64,000 nucleotides of DNA, from NCBI GenBank assembly GCA_963662375.2, contig CAXXRP010000010.1:124001-188000 (forward strand), in the 5' to 3' direction. The position numbers and the translations under genes were made by a program. Under the pieces are notes generated by a model, which was not told the DNA's origin, ran no database searches, and saw nothing but the letters and a program-made list of their open reading frames with translations. Shown here piece by piece: positions 52,176 to 62,755 of this stretch (position 1 is the first letter of the stretch; each line of letters begins with the position of its first letter). This stretch comes from UBA11612 sp963662375 (GTDB taxonomy: Bacteria; Pseudomonadota; Alphaproteobacteria; Rhodospirillales; Rhodospirillaceae).

Positions 52176-53234
52176 TCATTTTTGATCGTGGGGCGCGTTC
52201 TTGTAGTGCGCCGCCAGTAGATCCGCGCCGAAGTCACCATTGAAGTCGCGCCAAACCGTATGAACGTGGTTGGCGTCGTTCTGACGGTTGTCGTATTCCA
52301 CCAGAAACGTGGGCCCTTCCAGACGGTAGTAGTGGGGCTCGCCGCGCGCCGCGCTCCCCATCCAGGCAAAGACGATGTTTTCGACGCCCGCATCGCGCAC
52401 TTTTATCATGCGCGTCTCAGCCAACGGGACGGGTAGGGATCCCGCGTATTCGTCTAGCAGCGCGATAACAGCCTGACGTTGAGCGGTGTTCATTTGCGCG
52501 GCGGATAGCCCCTCTGCCTTGAGCGGCTCTACGCGCGGCTGATTGGCAGTGAAAATATCGCGCGGAGCCTCGGGAGCGACTACGGCCGTGGTGCGTTGCG
52601 ACTCGTCGAGCGAGTTCAACAACGCGCGGGCCAGGTCCTCTTCGTGGGCAAGGATGCGCAAGCCTCTGCGCGGGCCATCTTTTACCTCCGCAGGGTTTGT
52701 GCCGAGGAACGTGGGTGTGTCCGCCACCATTTCACCGTTCACAATAGTGAAGTGCAGAGAGATGTGGTGCCCTTGCACGCTCCATTGCCAGGTCGAGTCC
52801 TCTGCGGGTTCGCCAAAAATGGCGAAGAAATAGGAGCCGGGATCGCGCACGGGCATGGTCCTATCCATGTTCTTTTCCAACTCGTGGAGGATCTCCTCGA
52901 GGCTCATGATGGTTGTGACCTTGACGTAGCCCTGCTGGCTGAGACCGGTGCTGAGGAAAGCATGCGCGAGAAGTTTTTGCGTTGCGCTCAGGTCTTTGAG
53001 GCGGATGCCGGGACGCGGATAAGAAAAACGTCCCTCGGCGGGCACGAAGTGCCAATCGCTGCGTTTATCATCGAACGGCAGCGTTGCCGTGGTTCGCTGT
53101 TCCGGCGACAGCGCAGCGAGAAAATTCTGTGCGGCGTGCACCATGGTTTGGGCGGGGGTGCCATGCGTCCACGCAAGAGTTTGGGGCATTGAGACGAGGA
53201 ATAGTATGGCGGTAAGAACGCGTAAAATATTCAT
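52176..53234 (-). CDS. Exported DUF3500 protein
   Basis: A 352-residue protein with a signal peptide (VLTAILFLVSMPQTLA) and the DUF3500 pattern: SPEQRTTATLPFDDKRSDWHFVPAEGRFSYPRPGIRLKDLS, LAHAFLSTGLSQQGY, FFAIFGEPAEDSTWQWSVQGHHISLHFT and the terminal HVHTVWRDFNGDFGADLL. Function is unknown. It may be periplasmic. Convergent with the preceding gene; 40 bases separate the two ends. Confidence 0.85.
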   Translation of the reverse strand: MNILRVLTAILFLVSMPQTLAWTHGTPAQTMVHAAQNFLAALSPEQRTTATLPFDDKRSDWHFVPAEGRFSYPRPGIRLKDLSATQKLLAHAFLSTGLSQQGYVKVTTIMSLEEILHELEKNMDRTMPVRDPGSYFFAIFGEPAEDSTWQWSVQGHHISLHFTIVNGEMVADTPTFLGTNPAEVKDGPRRGLRILAHEEDLARALLNSLDESQRTTAVVAPEAPRDIFTANQPRVEPLKAEGLSAAQMNTAQRQAVIALLDEYAGSLPVPLAETRMIKVRDAGVENIVFAWMGSAARGEPHYYRLEGPTFLVEYDNRQNDANHVHTVWRDFNGDFGADLLAAHYKNAPHDQK

Positions 53235-53258
53235 GGTGCCCTCCCGAACCCCAAGCAG

Positions 53259-53909
53259 TCATGGACTCAGCAAGAACACTGAGTCGTCCAGCTCATACAC
53301 ATTACACTCTGCGGCGCTGCTTATGGCCATAGCGTGGTTGAGGCTCTCCTTAAATTCCGACGACGAGACAGCGAATTTAGCTTTCTGCGTATCGTTGCGC
53401 TCCATGGGTCCCACGGAAAGTCGCCAGATAGGCGCGGGCTTTCGCCAAGCATATCTATGATTGCTTGGGAGGTATTTTTTGCGCCGTTCGGGGGGAACAA
53501 AGCGTCTGCCCGCACCGGGCCTGCGAGGTTTTGATCGCCCGTGAAGAAGGCCGTCAGCGAATCGGCGGCTTCCTGCGCCGTGTTGACGGTATGGTTGACC
53601 TGCTTGACCACATACTTGTTTGCCGCGAGCCGGGTCGATAGGGTGCAGGAGGAGGAAGTCTGCAGCAAAATGCACGTTACCGCGGGCGTCGCGCGGCGCA
53701 AGGCGGATATCGGTGATTCCTTGATTTTCGGGAGAGGTCGCGCCAACCGCAAAATACAGCTGTTCGCGCAACTGCTCGTAGAGGGCTACGTTTCCAAAGG
53801 ATTTTCCGTCAGCGACGAGGGTTCGCTCGAGCACTTCCACGCGTTCGACGTCGGCGGCAGCCGGTGGCGCATGAAGCGGCCACACCGCTAGGACCGCCAA
53901 TGCGTACAT
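53259..53909 (-). pseudogene. Decayed chimeric locus: alpha/beta hydrolase start plus unknown sequence
   Basis: The first ~95 residues, after a signal-like start, match the N-terminus of exported alpha/beta hydrolase-domain proteins (PF20091-like): VERVEVLERTLVADGKSFGNVALYEQLREQLYF and DARGNVHFAADFLLLHPIDPARGK. The frame then changes: KYVVKQVNHTVNTAQEAADSLTAFFTGDQNLAGPV reads in a second frame and ERNDTQKAKFAVSSSEFKESLNHAM in the first again. That latter protein is not recognised. The hydrolase body is missing, so a deletion joined two genes and frameshifts followed. Confidence 0.5.
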
Positions 53910-54049
53910 GAATCCGCAATCCGCGCCAGGATGCAGATAACTTGGTCATATATATGGTATGACCCCGAAAACTCCACTTTAGGCAGTATGCCCAATCTTT
54001 AGCTATAGTCCCACGATTGAAATTCTCCACTGTAAGGAGCGCCGTTCGC

Positions 54050-54832
54050 ATGACACCTGCCAATCCCTGCGACCTGACGGGGCGCGTGGCGCTGGTAACC
54101 GGATCCAGCCGTGGAATCGGCAAGGCCATCGCCCAAATTTTTGCGGCGGCCGGCGCCAAAGTGGTGATCACCAGCCGCGAAGCCGACGCCTGCCAGGCGG
54201 TGGTGGAAGAGATTGAGGCGGCTGGGGGGCAGGCCCTTGCTGTGGCATGCAACGTCTTGCGCAGGGATCAGGTCGAAGCGTTGGTCCAGGAAACCCAGTC
54301 GAAACTGGGTAATATTTCGGTACTTGTCTGCAACGCAGCGACCAATCCCGTATACGGGCCTATGGCAGATTTGGACGACAAGGCATTCGACAAGGTCATG
54401 GCGACCAACGTCGGCGCCAATATTCATCTTATCAACCTCGCCGCGCCGGGCATGGCGGCGAGGGGCGGCGGGTCCGTTATCCTGCTGTCCAGTATTGCCG
54501 GACTTATGGGCTCGGGTACCATCGGCGTTTACGCTGTTTCCAAGGCTGCGGACATTCAATTGGCGCGCAACTACGCGGTAGATCTGGGGCTGCAGAACAT
54601 CCGCGTGAATGCAATTTTACCGGGCCTTATCCGCACCGGGTTCTCGACAGTGCTGTGGGAAGGAGAACGCGGTAAGCGCTTCATTGATCGCACACCGTTG
54701 GGGCGGCTGGGCGAGGCAGATGATATCGCCGGAGTGGCTTTATTTCTTGCCTCCGATATCAGCAAGTTTGTCACCGGTCAGGGCATTGTCGCTGACGGTG
54801 GTGTGATGATCTCGGATCCGTTTTTAGAATAA
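54050..54832 (+). CDS. Short-chain dehydrogenase/reductase
   Basis: A 260-residue classical SDR from the ATG at 54050, which has AAGGAGC nine bases upstream; the longer frame to 54017 lacks a ribosome binding site. TGSSRGIG for NAD(P) binding, NAAT in place of NNAG, LLSSIAG with the serine, and VYAVSKAADIQLARNYAVDL with Tyr and Lys are present, and the end VTGQGIVADGGVMI is usual. The arginine after the glycine motif (TSREAD) suggests NADP(H). Substrate unknown. It stands alone, converging on the protease gene. Confidence 0.85.
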   Translation: MTPANPCDLTGRVALVTGSSRGIGKAIAQIFAAAGAKVVITSREADACQAVVEEIEAAGGQALAVACNVLRRDQVEALVQETQSKLGNISVLVCNAATNPVYGPMADLDDKAFDKVMATNVGANIHLINLAAPGMAARGGGSVILLSSIAGLMGSGTIGVYAVSKAADIQLARNYAVDLGLQNIRVNAILPGLIRTGFSTVLWEGERGKRFIDRTPLGRLGEADDIAGVALFLASDISKFVTGQGIVADGGVMISDPFLE

Positions 54833-54886
54833 TAGAAGCGGCACCGCCTTGGAAAAGCGGCACCGCGATTTGAAGTGTTTGAGGAC

Positions 54887-56263
<1,377 letters not shown>

Positions 56264-56617
56264 GTGTCTACGGCCTTTCGTCGTGTTTCTTTGTGAGCTG
56301 GAGCGTGAATGGAATTCACGCCGTGGCTACGCTCTGAGCAATGCATTCCGATGTTATCGGCGAATGTTAGCCGAACCGCCTTCTATATTAATCGGGGTAA
56401 CAGGTATTTAATGTATAACTGCCTGCTGCCTGCATGCTGCGGCCGCGCCAGAAACCAGCGACGCCATTACCTCCGCCGGTGCTGCGCCGAGCGCGCAATG
56501 TCAGGAAATTGTGGCAACAGCTTTGATACGCATAGGGCACAGTTACGTGGTTTTTCTTGACACCGCGCGGTGCGGCATCGACCGTATGCCCTTGCGGAAG
56601 ACTGGAGGGATCCACCA

Positions 56618-57556
56618 ATGCCTCGAATTTCGACAAATCTCTCGCACGGGCTATCCCGCGCCCAATTTCTCAAGCTGGCCAGCGCCGCGAGTGTCGCGAC
56701 GATGGCTCCGATTCCGCCGGTACTTGCCGCGGAACGGCCGTTGCTCGCGCGGTCCATCCCCAAGAGTAAGGACGGCGAACAACTTCCGGTGATGGGGCTC
56801 GGAACGGCTCAGGATTTTGGCGCGCGCCGCGACATTGAAGATAAGACGCAGGTACTTAAAATTCTGCTCGAGGGCGGCGGCAAGATTGTTGATACGGCAG
56901 CCAGCTATGCCCGGGGCAGCTCCGAGGAACTCATCGGCGAACTGTTGGAGCAAGACGGTCTTCGTTCAAAGGCCTTCATCGCAACAAAGTTCGGCGAGCG
57001 AGGCCGAGAGAACGGAATCGAGTCCATGGACCGGTCGTTCAAACGTCTGCGCACCGACCATATCGATTTGATGTTCGTTCACAACATGGTCGATGTTGAT
57101 ACGCATCTGCCGGCTCTGCGCGAGTATAAGGACCAGGGACGCATCCGGTATTTCGGCGTCACCAGCACAGGCCGCCGCCAAGATAACCTGACCCGGTGGA
57201 TGGACGAGTTAGACTTTGTCGAATTTGCTTATGCGGTGGACTACCGCGGTGCTGAACAACGTCTTTTGCCTATGGCGGCAGACAAGGGAGTGGCGGTACT
57301 AGTCGCGTTGCCACTGGGGCGCGGCCGGCCGTTGAGCGCCATGAAAGGCAAGGACGTACTGGAATGGGCTACGGAAGAATTGGGTTGTCACACGTACGCG
57401 CAATTGCTGCTCAAATTTGTGGTGTCTCATTCGAGCGTGACCGCCGCGATACCGGGGACTAACAATCCCAAACATATGATTGAGAATCTTGATGCAGGGC
57501 GCGGACCCATGGCCGACACCAAGCAGCGCGCACGCATTGCTGCCCTATGGGACTAA
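56618..57556 (+). CDS. Exported aldo/keto reductase
   Basis: A 312-residue AKR-fold protein preceded by an export signal (GLSRAQFLKLASAASVATMAPIPPVLA; a single Arg, so a weak Tat or Sec type). It has KIVDTAASYARGS (Asp, Tyr), FIATKFG (Lys), LMFVHNMVD (His), IRYFGVTSTGRRQDN and ending AIPGTNNPKHMIENLDAGRG. ATG 56618 has GGAGGGA seven bases before it. Exported AKR proteins of this type occur in the neighbourhood of other secreted oxidoreductases, but the substrate is unknown. Confidence 0.82.
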   Translation: MPRISTNLSHGLSRAQFLKLASAASVATMAPIPPVLAAERPLLARSIPKSKDGEQLPVMGLGTAQDFGARRDIEDKTQVLKILLEGGGKIVDTAASYARGSSEELIGELLEQDGLRSKAFIATKFGERGRENGIESMDRSFKRLRTDHIDLMFVHNMVDVDTHLPALREYKDQGRIRYFGVTSTGRRQDNLTRWMDELDFVEFAYAVDYRGAEQRLLPMAADKGVAVLVALPLGRGRPLSAMKGKDVLEWATEELGCHTYAQLLLKFVVSHSSVTAAIPGTNNPKHMIENLDAGRGPMADTKQRARIAALWD

Positions 57557-58294
57557 AGCGGAGTTAGAATTGCCATCACGAAGCATCTCGGCCGGGACCT
57601 ACGACGTGGAGAGTTCCTTAAGTTGGCCTGCGCCATCCGCCGGGTGATGCGCGGGGTGCGGGATTCAATGTCGGCCATCCTCGACAAAGTGACTCTGTCC
57701 GATGCCTTGAAGAAATAGAGATTCTCTCTTTCCGCACCTCGGTGGGGAATTGCCGTTCGAATTTTATTGCCTAGCGACAAGGTAGGGATATTGGCGGCGA
57801 CAGTGGCGTCGAGGCTGAATAATTCTAGGCCGAATGAAGGCGCGCTCAAGGCGCCTGACCAAGAAAAAGATGCGGCTATGCGGTGTCCTCTTCTAGCTTT
57901 CAACAGGGACAGGGCGGCGAACACCTTTGTCGTTTTCGCATACGGTTTCCTGCTGCTCGTCATTTTAGGCTTAGGCTCCCCGGCTGATCTCTAAATCTGG
58001 AGGGTTATGAGTTCGAACCACACAATGGTAGGCGTGGCCCCGCGTTCTGGGGCGTGACACAGGGTACCCTGGGTTGGCACAATCAAGACACCCGAGAGGG
58101 CGGTCCGGCGGAAGACCGGTCTGAGAAAAACAATAAAACAGGAGCGCAGGATGGGTTTCTTGGTTTGGTGCAAGCTTAAACGGCGGTTCGCGCGCAGGCC
58201 GCAAACGTTGTCCGAACAGTGTTCGGCAGGATGTCGCGCGCGGTCGGTCACGTCCCAAACGGAACGCCCGGGCACCATCCGTTAAATTACGCGT
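57557..58294 (+). other. Gene-poor stretch between AKR and TauE/SafE genes
   Basis: No convincing gene is seen in ~740 bases. A short + strand frame ending at 57718 (LRRGEFLKLACAIRRVMRGV, then MSAILDKVTLSDALKK) has no recognised relative. A TTCGAACC stretch near 58013 is T-loop-like but no cloverleaf folds around it. Confidence 0.4.
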
Positions 58295-59083
58295 ATGAAT
58301 TTCGTGGAATTTATCAGTCCAGCTTATTCGATGGCCGGTTTCATCGTAGGCCTTATGGTCGGCATGACTGGTGTCGGAGGTGGATCGCTCATGACTCCGT
58401 TACTGATTGTTGTGTTCGGCATTCATCCGGTCACGGCCGTGGGCACTGATCTCTTTTTCGCTGCAGCAACGAAAACCGGCGGCACGCTCTTTCATGGGTT
58501 TGCTCGCACTATTGATTGGCGCGTGGTGGCGCATCTGGCGACGGGTAGCGTACCGGCGACCATTGTCACGATTCTTGTGTTGTATCTGTTGGATATTAAA
58601 GGGACTGTGGCACAAGGCCTGATTGCTGTTGTTTTGAGCGGCGCCTTAATTGCCACCGCGCTGGTTCTCATTTTTCATCGACAGATTCTCCGGGTCTATG
58701 GCGCCTGGGTAGGCGAATTGCCGCCGCACCGCACGATCCGATTTACGATGATTGTGGGTGCTGTGCTCGGGGTGTTGGTATCGATCTCGTCTGTCGGCGC
58801 CGGCGCGCTCGGGACCACGGCCCTGATCGCGCTTTATCCGCGTCTTTCCTTGGTGAGAATTGTCGGCTCGGATATCGCCCATGCGGTACCGCTGACGTTA
58901 CTGGCTGGAATAGGTCATTGGATTCTCGGCTCCGTCGACGGCTCGCTTTTAGGGTCGCTGCTGTTCGGCTCGATCCCTGGAATATTTCTCGGCAGCTATA
59001 TCGCGGGCAGGATTCCGGAAAACCTTCTGCGGCTTATCTTGGCCACAACCTTGCTTCTTATCGCTCTGCGCATTTTATTTTAG
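58295..59083 (+). CDS. TauE/SafE-family sulfite/anion exporter
   Basis: A 262-residue integral membrane protein with about seven or eight helices, in two related halves. The first half has GFIVGLMVGMTGVGGGSLMTPLL and GTDLFFAAATKTGGTLFHG, and the second GVLVSISSVGAGALGTTALIAL and VGSDIAHAVPLTLLAG, the duplicated GxGGG and TD motifs of this family. Substrates in the family include sulfite, taurine or organosulfonates, so the cargo here is uncertain. The stop is 41 bp before the exported NAD-binding protein gene, likely one transcript. Confidence 0.9.
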   Translation: MNFVEFISPAYSMAGFIVGLMVGMTGVGGGSLMTPLLIVVFGIHPVTAVGTDLFFAAATKTGGTLFHGFARTIDWRVVAHLATGSVPATIVTILVLYLLDIKGTVAQGLIAVVLSGALIATALVLIFHRQILRVYGAWVGELPPHRTIRFTMIVGAVLGVLVSISSVGAGALGTTALIALYPRLSLVRIVGSDIAHAVPLTLLAGIGHWILGSVDGSLLGSLLFGSIPGIFLGSYIAGRIPENLLRLILATTLLLIALRILF

Positions 59084-59124
59084 GCGGCCAGTGCCGTCCG
59101 ACCTACGGTAAGGAAATCTATAAA

Positions 59125-59910
59125 ATGGCCAACGCCGTTAGAAGTTTTGCATTGCTTGTTATCGCTGCACTGGTCTGGCCAGCCGCGGCCCAAAATATGG
59201 AGCATCCGCCGCCGCCCAAAGCCGCGCCGCGCGTCGGGGTCACCGAGATGCCGCTCCCGCGTCCCGGCGGGATCATAGTTTTCGGCGCCACCGGGCTGCT
59301 TGGCTTGGAAGTGACACGCGCTCTGGTGGAGCAAGGGGTTGCGGTGACAGCAATGGCGCGCCCGACCTCCAAGACCGCTGCGCTCGAGGCTATGGGCGTG
59401 AAATTGGTGCAAGGCGATGCCCTTATTCTCGAGGATGTCATACGCGCGCTTAGGTCCGGACCGTTACGGGCGGTGATCTCGGTTCTGGGTGGACGTGGTG
59501 GAGATTACCGTGTCGATATCGGCGGCAATAAGAATGTGATCGAAGCCGCGCAAGAGGTGGGCGTTCCTAGGTTCATTCTAGTGACGGCCATCGGCGCGGG
59601 AGGCGGCAAGGCGGTAGCACCCTGGTACATCCGGTATTTCATGAGCGGTTACTTTGAGGCAAAAACGGCGGCGGAAATCGTGCTGCAAAATTCCGGGTTG
59701 GCTTACACCATCGTTCGTCCAGGCTTGTTGTTGAATGGCAAGCGCACGGGCGCTGCAAAACTCACCGAGGATCTAGAAACGTTCAGTTGGATCACCCGGA
59801 CGGATCTCGGCGATCTGGTCGCCGACAGCGTTGAAGATGAAGCGACGTATGGGAAAGCGCTCATCGCTTTCGATCCGGTACTTACCGGCATTCTCTCGCT
59901 ATTTCATTAA
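59125..59910 (+). CDS. Exported NAD(P)-binding (NmrA/SDR-like) protein
   Basis: From ATG 59125 (TAAGGAAATC upstream) it has 261 residues. A signal peptide (SFALLVIAALVWPAAAQ) is followed by a proline-rich linker and a Rossmann domain: GGIIVFGATGLLGLEVTRALVEQG, VTAMARPTSKTAALEAMGVKLVQGDAL, RAVISVLGGRGGDYRVDIGGNKNVIEAA and YTIVRPGLLLNGKRTG. This is the atypical SDR/NmrA type. Export of an NAD-binding fold is unusual since the cofactor is scarce outside the cytoplasm; the signal may instead anchor it or the start may be further in. Confidence 0.75.
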   Translation: MANAVRSFALLVIAALVWPAAAQNMEHPPPPKAAPRVGVTEMPLPRPGGIIVFGATGLLGLEVTRALVEQGVAVTAMARPTSKTAALEAMGVKLVQGDALILEDVIRALRSGPLRAVISVLGGRGGDYRVDIGGNKNVIEAAQEVGVPRFILVTAIGAGGGKAVAPWYIRYFMSGYFEAKTAAEIVLQNSGLAYTIVRPGLLLNGKRTGAAKLTEDLETFSWITRTDLGDLVADSVEDEATYGKALIAFDPVLTGILSLFH

Positions 59911-59976
59911 GGTCGGCTAGAACACCCGCAAACGCGGTTAACGCCGCGCCCGACGACGACAGGAGGCGCTTATGGG

Positions 59977-60291
59977 ATGGTTTTTTATCTTCTTTTCGCA
60001 GGGGCGCTGGAAGTGGCGTTCACCACCTCCCTTAAATATGCCGCGGGATTTACCAAACTTACGCCGTCGCTCGTTTTTATCGTCGCATATGCGGCCAGCG
60101 CTTGGTTTCTAGCCAAGTCCATTCAGACAATTCCACTCGGCACGGCCTATGCGGTCTGGACCGGCATCGGCGTCGTTGGTACAGCTATGGTGGGGATCGC
60201 TATTTTTGGCGAACCAACGACGGCGCTGCGCCTCCTCTTCCTCGGCTTTATCATTGGGGGGATCGTCGGCCTAAAGGTGGTCTCCGAGTAG
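59977..60291 (+). CDS. sugE: Small multidrug-resistance (SMR) family transporter, SugE/Gdx-like
   Basis: A 104-residue four-helix membrane protein: FYLLFAGALEVAFTTSLKYAAGFT with the conserved membrane Glu, SAWFLAKSIQTIPLGTAYAVWTGIGVVGTAMVGI and ALRLLFLGFIIGGIVGLKV. GTAYAVWTGIG is the SugE/Gdx form, which exports guanidinium or quaternary cations. The ATG at 59977 keeps the frame; an ATG at 59972 in another frame sits closer to GGAGG and would read MGWFFI, so a small indel in the T run is possible. No guanidine riboswitch was recognised upstream. Confidence 0.85.
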   Translation: MVFYLLFAGALEVAFTTSLKYAAGFTKLTPSLVFIVAYAASAWFLAKSIQTIPLGTAYAVWTGIGVVGTAMVGIAIFGEPTTALRLLFLGFIIGGIVGLKVVSE

Positions 60292-60313
60292 TGACCGCCG
60301 CCTTCGCCTATAT

Positions 60314-61504
60314 CTAGTGAAGATTTTCGATGATCGCGGCAATGCCCTGCCCGCCGCCGATACACATGGTGATGAGTCCGTAGCGCTTGTTGATGCGCTT
60401 TAATTCATAAATTGCCTTAACGGTGAGTATGGCGCCGGTGGCGCCAATCGGATGGCCCATGGCGATAGCGCCGCCGTTGGGGTTGGTTTTGTTTAGGTCG
60501 AAGCCGAGGTTCTTAGCCACCGCTAGAGCCTGGGCGGCGAAGGCTTCGTTAGACTCGATGATGTCCATGTGGGCGAGTTTTAGGCCCGTCCTCTTCATAA
60601 CATTTTGCACGGCTGGGACCGGCCCAATGCCCATCTCACTGGGTTCCACTGCTGCGTGCGCGTAGCCCACGAGGCGGGCGAGGGGCGCTACACCTTTCTT
60701 TTCGGCGACGCTTGAATCCATGAGGACCAGTGCGGCTGCGCCGTCGTTAATGCCCGATGCGGAGCCCGGCGTTACGGTGCCGTCTTTCTTGAATACCGGT
60801 TTCAGGGACCCGAGGTTTTCCATCGTCGCATCGTCCCGGACATGCTCGTCCTGATCGAAGGCGATCCCGCCCTTGCGCGTCTTGACTTCGATGGGAAGGA
60901 TCTGATCCTTAAAAATGCCCTCGCGGCGTGCTTTCGACGCACGCCTATGGCTCTCCACGGCGAACGCATCTTGTTCGTCACGCGTGACCTGCCACTTTGT
61001 TGCAAGATTTTCCGCCGTCACGCCCATGTGGCCGTGGCCGAATGGGTCGTGTAGCACACCGAAGAGCATGTCGATGACCTTCGCATCGCCCATCATCTGG
61101 CCCCAACGTTCGGACGGCAGCGAATAGGGCGAGCGGCTCATGCTTTCCGCGCCACCTGCCACGGCGACGTCCACGTCACCCAACAAAATTTGCTGTGCGG
61201 CGGAAACAACTGCCTGCAAACCCGAGCCGCAAAGTCTATTGAGGGTCATGGCCGGTGTTTCGATAGGTAGTCCGCCCTCGATAGCGGCGACCCGTGACAT
61301 ATACATATCGCGCGGCTCTGTGTTGACGATATGACCGAAGATGCAGCTGCCAACGTCCGTCGGCTCGACCCCGGCGCGTCCGACGGCCTCCCTGACGCAG
61401 GCGGCGCCCAAACTGGTTGGTGCAATATCCTTTAAGGAGCCCCCGAACGTGCCGATGGCGGTGCGGACACCTGAAGCAAATACGACATCGCGCGATTGGG
61501 GCAT
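60314..61504 (-). CDS. Acetyl-CoA C-acyltransferase (thiolase II type)
   Basis: A 396-residue thiolase catalysing condensation or cleavage of acyl-CoAs. The nucleophile is Cys92 in NRLCGSGLQAVV; NEAFAAQAL, GGAIAMGHPIGATGA (His) and CIGGGQG (second Cys) complete the active site. Similar to PhaA/BktB-like enzymes; the chain-length preference is not readable. Monocistronic by spacing, convergent with the SMR gene and just upstream of tRNA-Asp. Confidence 0.93.
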   Translation of the reverse strand: MPQSRDVVFASGVRTAIGTFGGSLKDIAPTSLGAACVREAVGRAGVEPTDVGSCIFGHIVNTEPRDMYMSRVAAIEGGLPIETPAMTLNRLCGSGLQAVVSAAQQILLGDVDVAVAGGAESMSRSPYSLPSERWGQMMGDAKVIDMLFGVLHDPFGHGHMGVTAENLATKWQVTRDEQDAFAVESHRRASKARREGIFKDQILPIEVKTRKGGIAFDQDEHVRDDATMENLGSLKPVFKKDGTVTPGSASGINDGAAALVLMDSSVAEKKGVAPLARLVGYAHAAVEPSEMGIGPVPAVQNVMKRTGLKLAHMDIIESNEAFAAQALAVAKNLGFDLNKTNPNGGAIAMGHPIGATGAILTVKAIYELKRINKRYGLITMCIGGGQGIAAIIENLH

Positions 61505-61562
61505 GGTTGTCTCCCTAGGGGCTACTCACAATGGGGCGGCTTAAATTCGGCCGAGGAAGAAG

Positions 61563-61639
61563 TGGCGGGAGCGACGGGACTTGAACCCGCGACCTTCGGC
61601 GTGACAGGCCGACGTTCTAACCAACTGAACTACACCCCC
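61563..61639 (-). tRNA. tRNA-Asp (anticodon GTC)
   Basis: The 77-nt gene includes an encoded CCA. Acceptor GGGGGTG pairs with CGCTCCC, the anticodon arm is TCGGC-CTGTCAC-GCCGA with GTC, and the T-arm is GCGGG-TTCAAGT-CCCGT. The discriminator is G, as expected for aspartate tRNA. Confidence 0.95.
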
Positions 61640-61641
61640 GC

Positions 61642-62143
61642 ATGGGCGACGGACCACGCCAGCAATGCGGCGGGTTCGATTACGAGGGCGGGGTTGTAAC
61701 AGGACTTCTTCCTCTGCGCAAGGCTATCCTTTAGGGAACCAGGTTAAACCTCTGTTTTTCAAGGCGTTTGTCCGTGGCAAAACAACCTCATGAGCGAGTT
61801 GAGTTAGGCCGTGGCGGGCACGATTCTCAGATGAGTCTGGTGCTGCTGGCACGTGCTGCGCGGGGGCCTATCGGTGGAGGTGGTGTTCGGTCGGCTCCGT
61901 ACTCCATATAGAGGAATTTCGCATCCTGAGGAGCTAAAAATGGTCCGAATCTGTCACTTAGCCACGAGTCCGGATTGCCTTCAACCAGCTCGCCCGATAG
62001 GGGCTTTATTCAGAGTCGAGAAGCCCTATAATACTTTGGACTAAAAACCAATAAGATGGATATAGCCAAAACGACGGCGACCCAATTGAGGCGACCTCGG
62101 CTCGTCGCCGGGAGCGCCGCTGCGCACGGCCGCGATAGGATCG
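61642..62143 (+). other. Non-coding region between tRNA-Asp and membrane protein gene
   Basis: About 500 bases with no recognised gene; short open frames here do not resemble proteins. Confidence 0.5.
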
Positions 62144-62755
62144 ATGTCCACAGTCCCCGACGATATTTTCTTGATCTGGGAAGATGAAGAGCCAGGCGGC
62201 AGGCAATGGTGGTTGGCGCGCGCACACGACGTCGCCGGCGAGGAAAAAGAATTTTTTATTGCTGAGGATGATTTGGCTGGGTATCTGGTTGGCGTGGTGC
62301 GCTGCCCACCCGCCGCCCGCTACAGGGTGATCGCAGCGGTGCCGCTGCCGGACCCTGCCGCCCGATCCATCGTGATAGCCGATATCAAGACCGCCGCCGC
62401 AAACTGGTTAGCGTCCGGCCTGCGCGGCAATCTTTGGCGGTGGCGCCTGACCCGTTGGTCTAAACTGGCCTGGAGCCATTTTCCGACAGCCCTGGCGGGT
62501 TTTTCTGTTGGTGGTGCGTTGGGTCTTCTGGTGGCGTTCTTCGCCGTATCTTCAGGTCTTGTAGGCTGGCCGATGTTGGCGGCGGGACTTGTTATCGGCG
62601 CTGGATCCGGTCCGGCACTGAAGTTTTTGGTGGACCGGCGCCCGAAAAACGCAGTCGCTGGGCCATGGACGCACTTTGCGATCATCGCGCTCGGAGCGGT
62701 GATGGGGGCGGTACTGACGGCAGGCGGTGTTTTCGCACTGTTCTGGGGGGGTTAG
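62144..62755 (+). CDS. Membrane protein of unknown function
   Basis: The first ~85 residues form a soluble domain (IFLIWEDEEPGGRQWWLARAHDVAGEEKEFFIAEDD, VRCPPAARYRVIAAVPLPD) and the last ~90 carry three hydrophobic helices (ALAGFSVGGALGLLVAFFAVS, WPMLAAGLVIGAGSGPALKFL, FAIIALGAVMGAVLTAGGVFALF). Family not recognised. Its stop overlaps the metH stop on the other strand by three bases (convergent). Confidence 0.6.
   Translation: MSTVPDDIFLIWEDEEPGGRQWWLARAHDVAGEEKEFFIAEDDLAGYLVGVVRCPPAARYRVIAAVPLPDPAARSIVIADIKTAAANWLASGLRGNLWRWRLTRWSKLAWSHFPTALAGFSVGGALGLLVAFFAVSSGLVGWPMLAAGLVIGAGSGPALKFLVDRRPKNAVAGPWTHFAIIALGAVMGAVLTAGGVFALFWGG

Noticed and set aside
57990..58060. tRNA-like stretch with TTCGAACC
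   Set aside because: The bases before it do not form D- or anticodon arms and no acceptor stem pairs.
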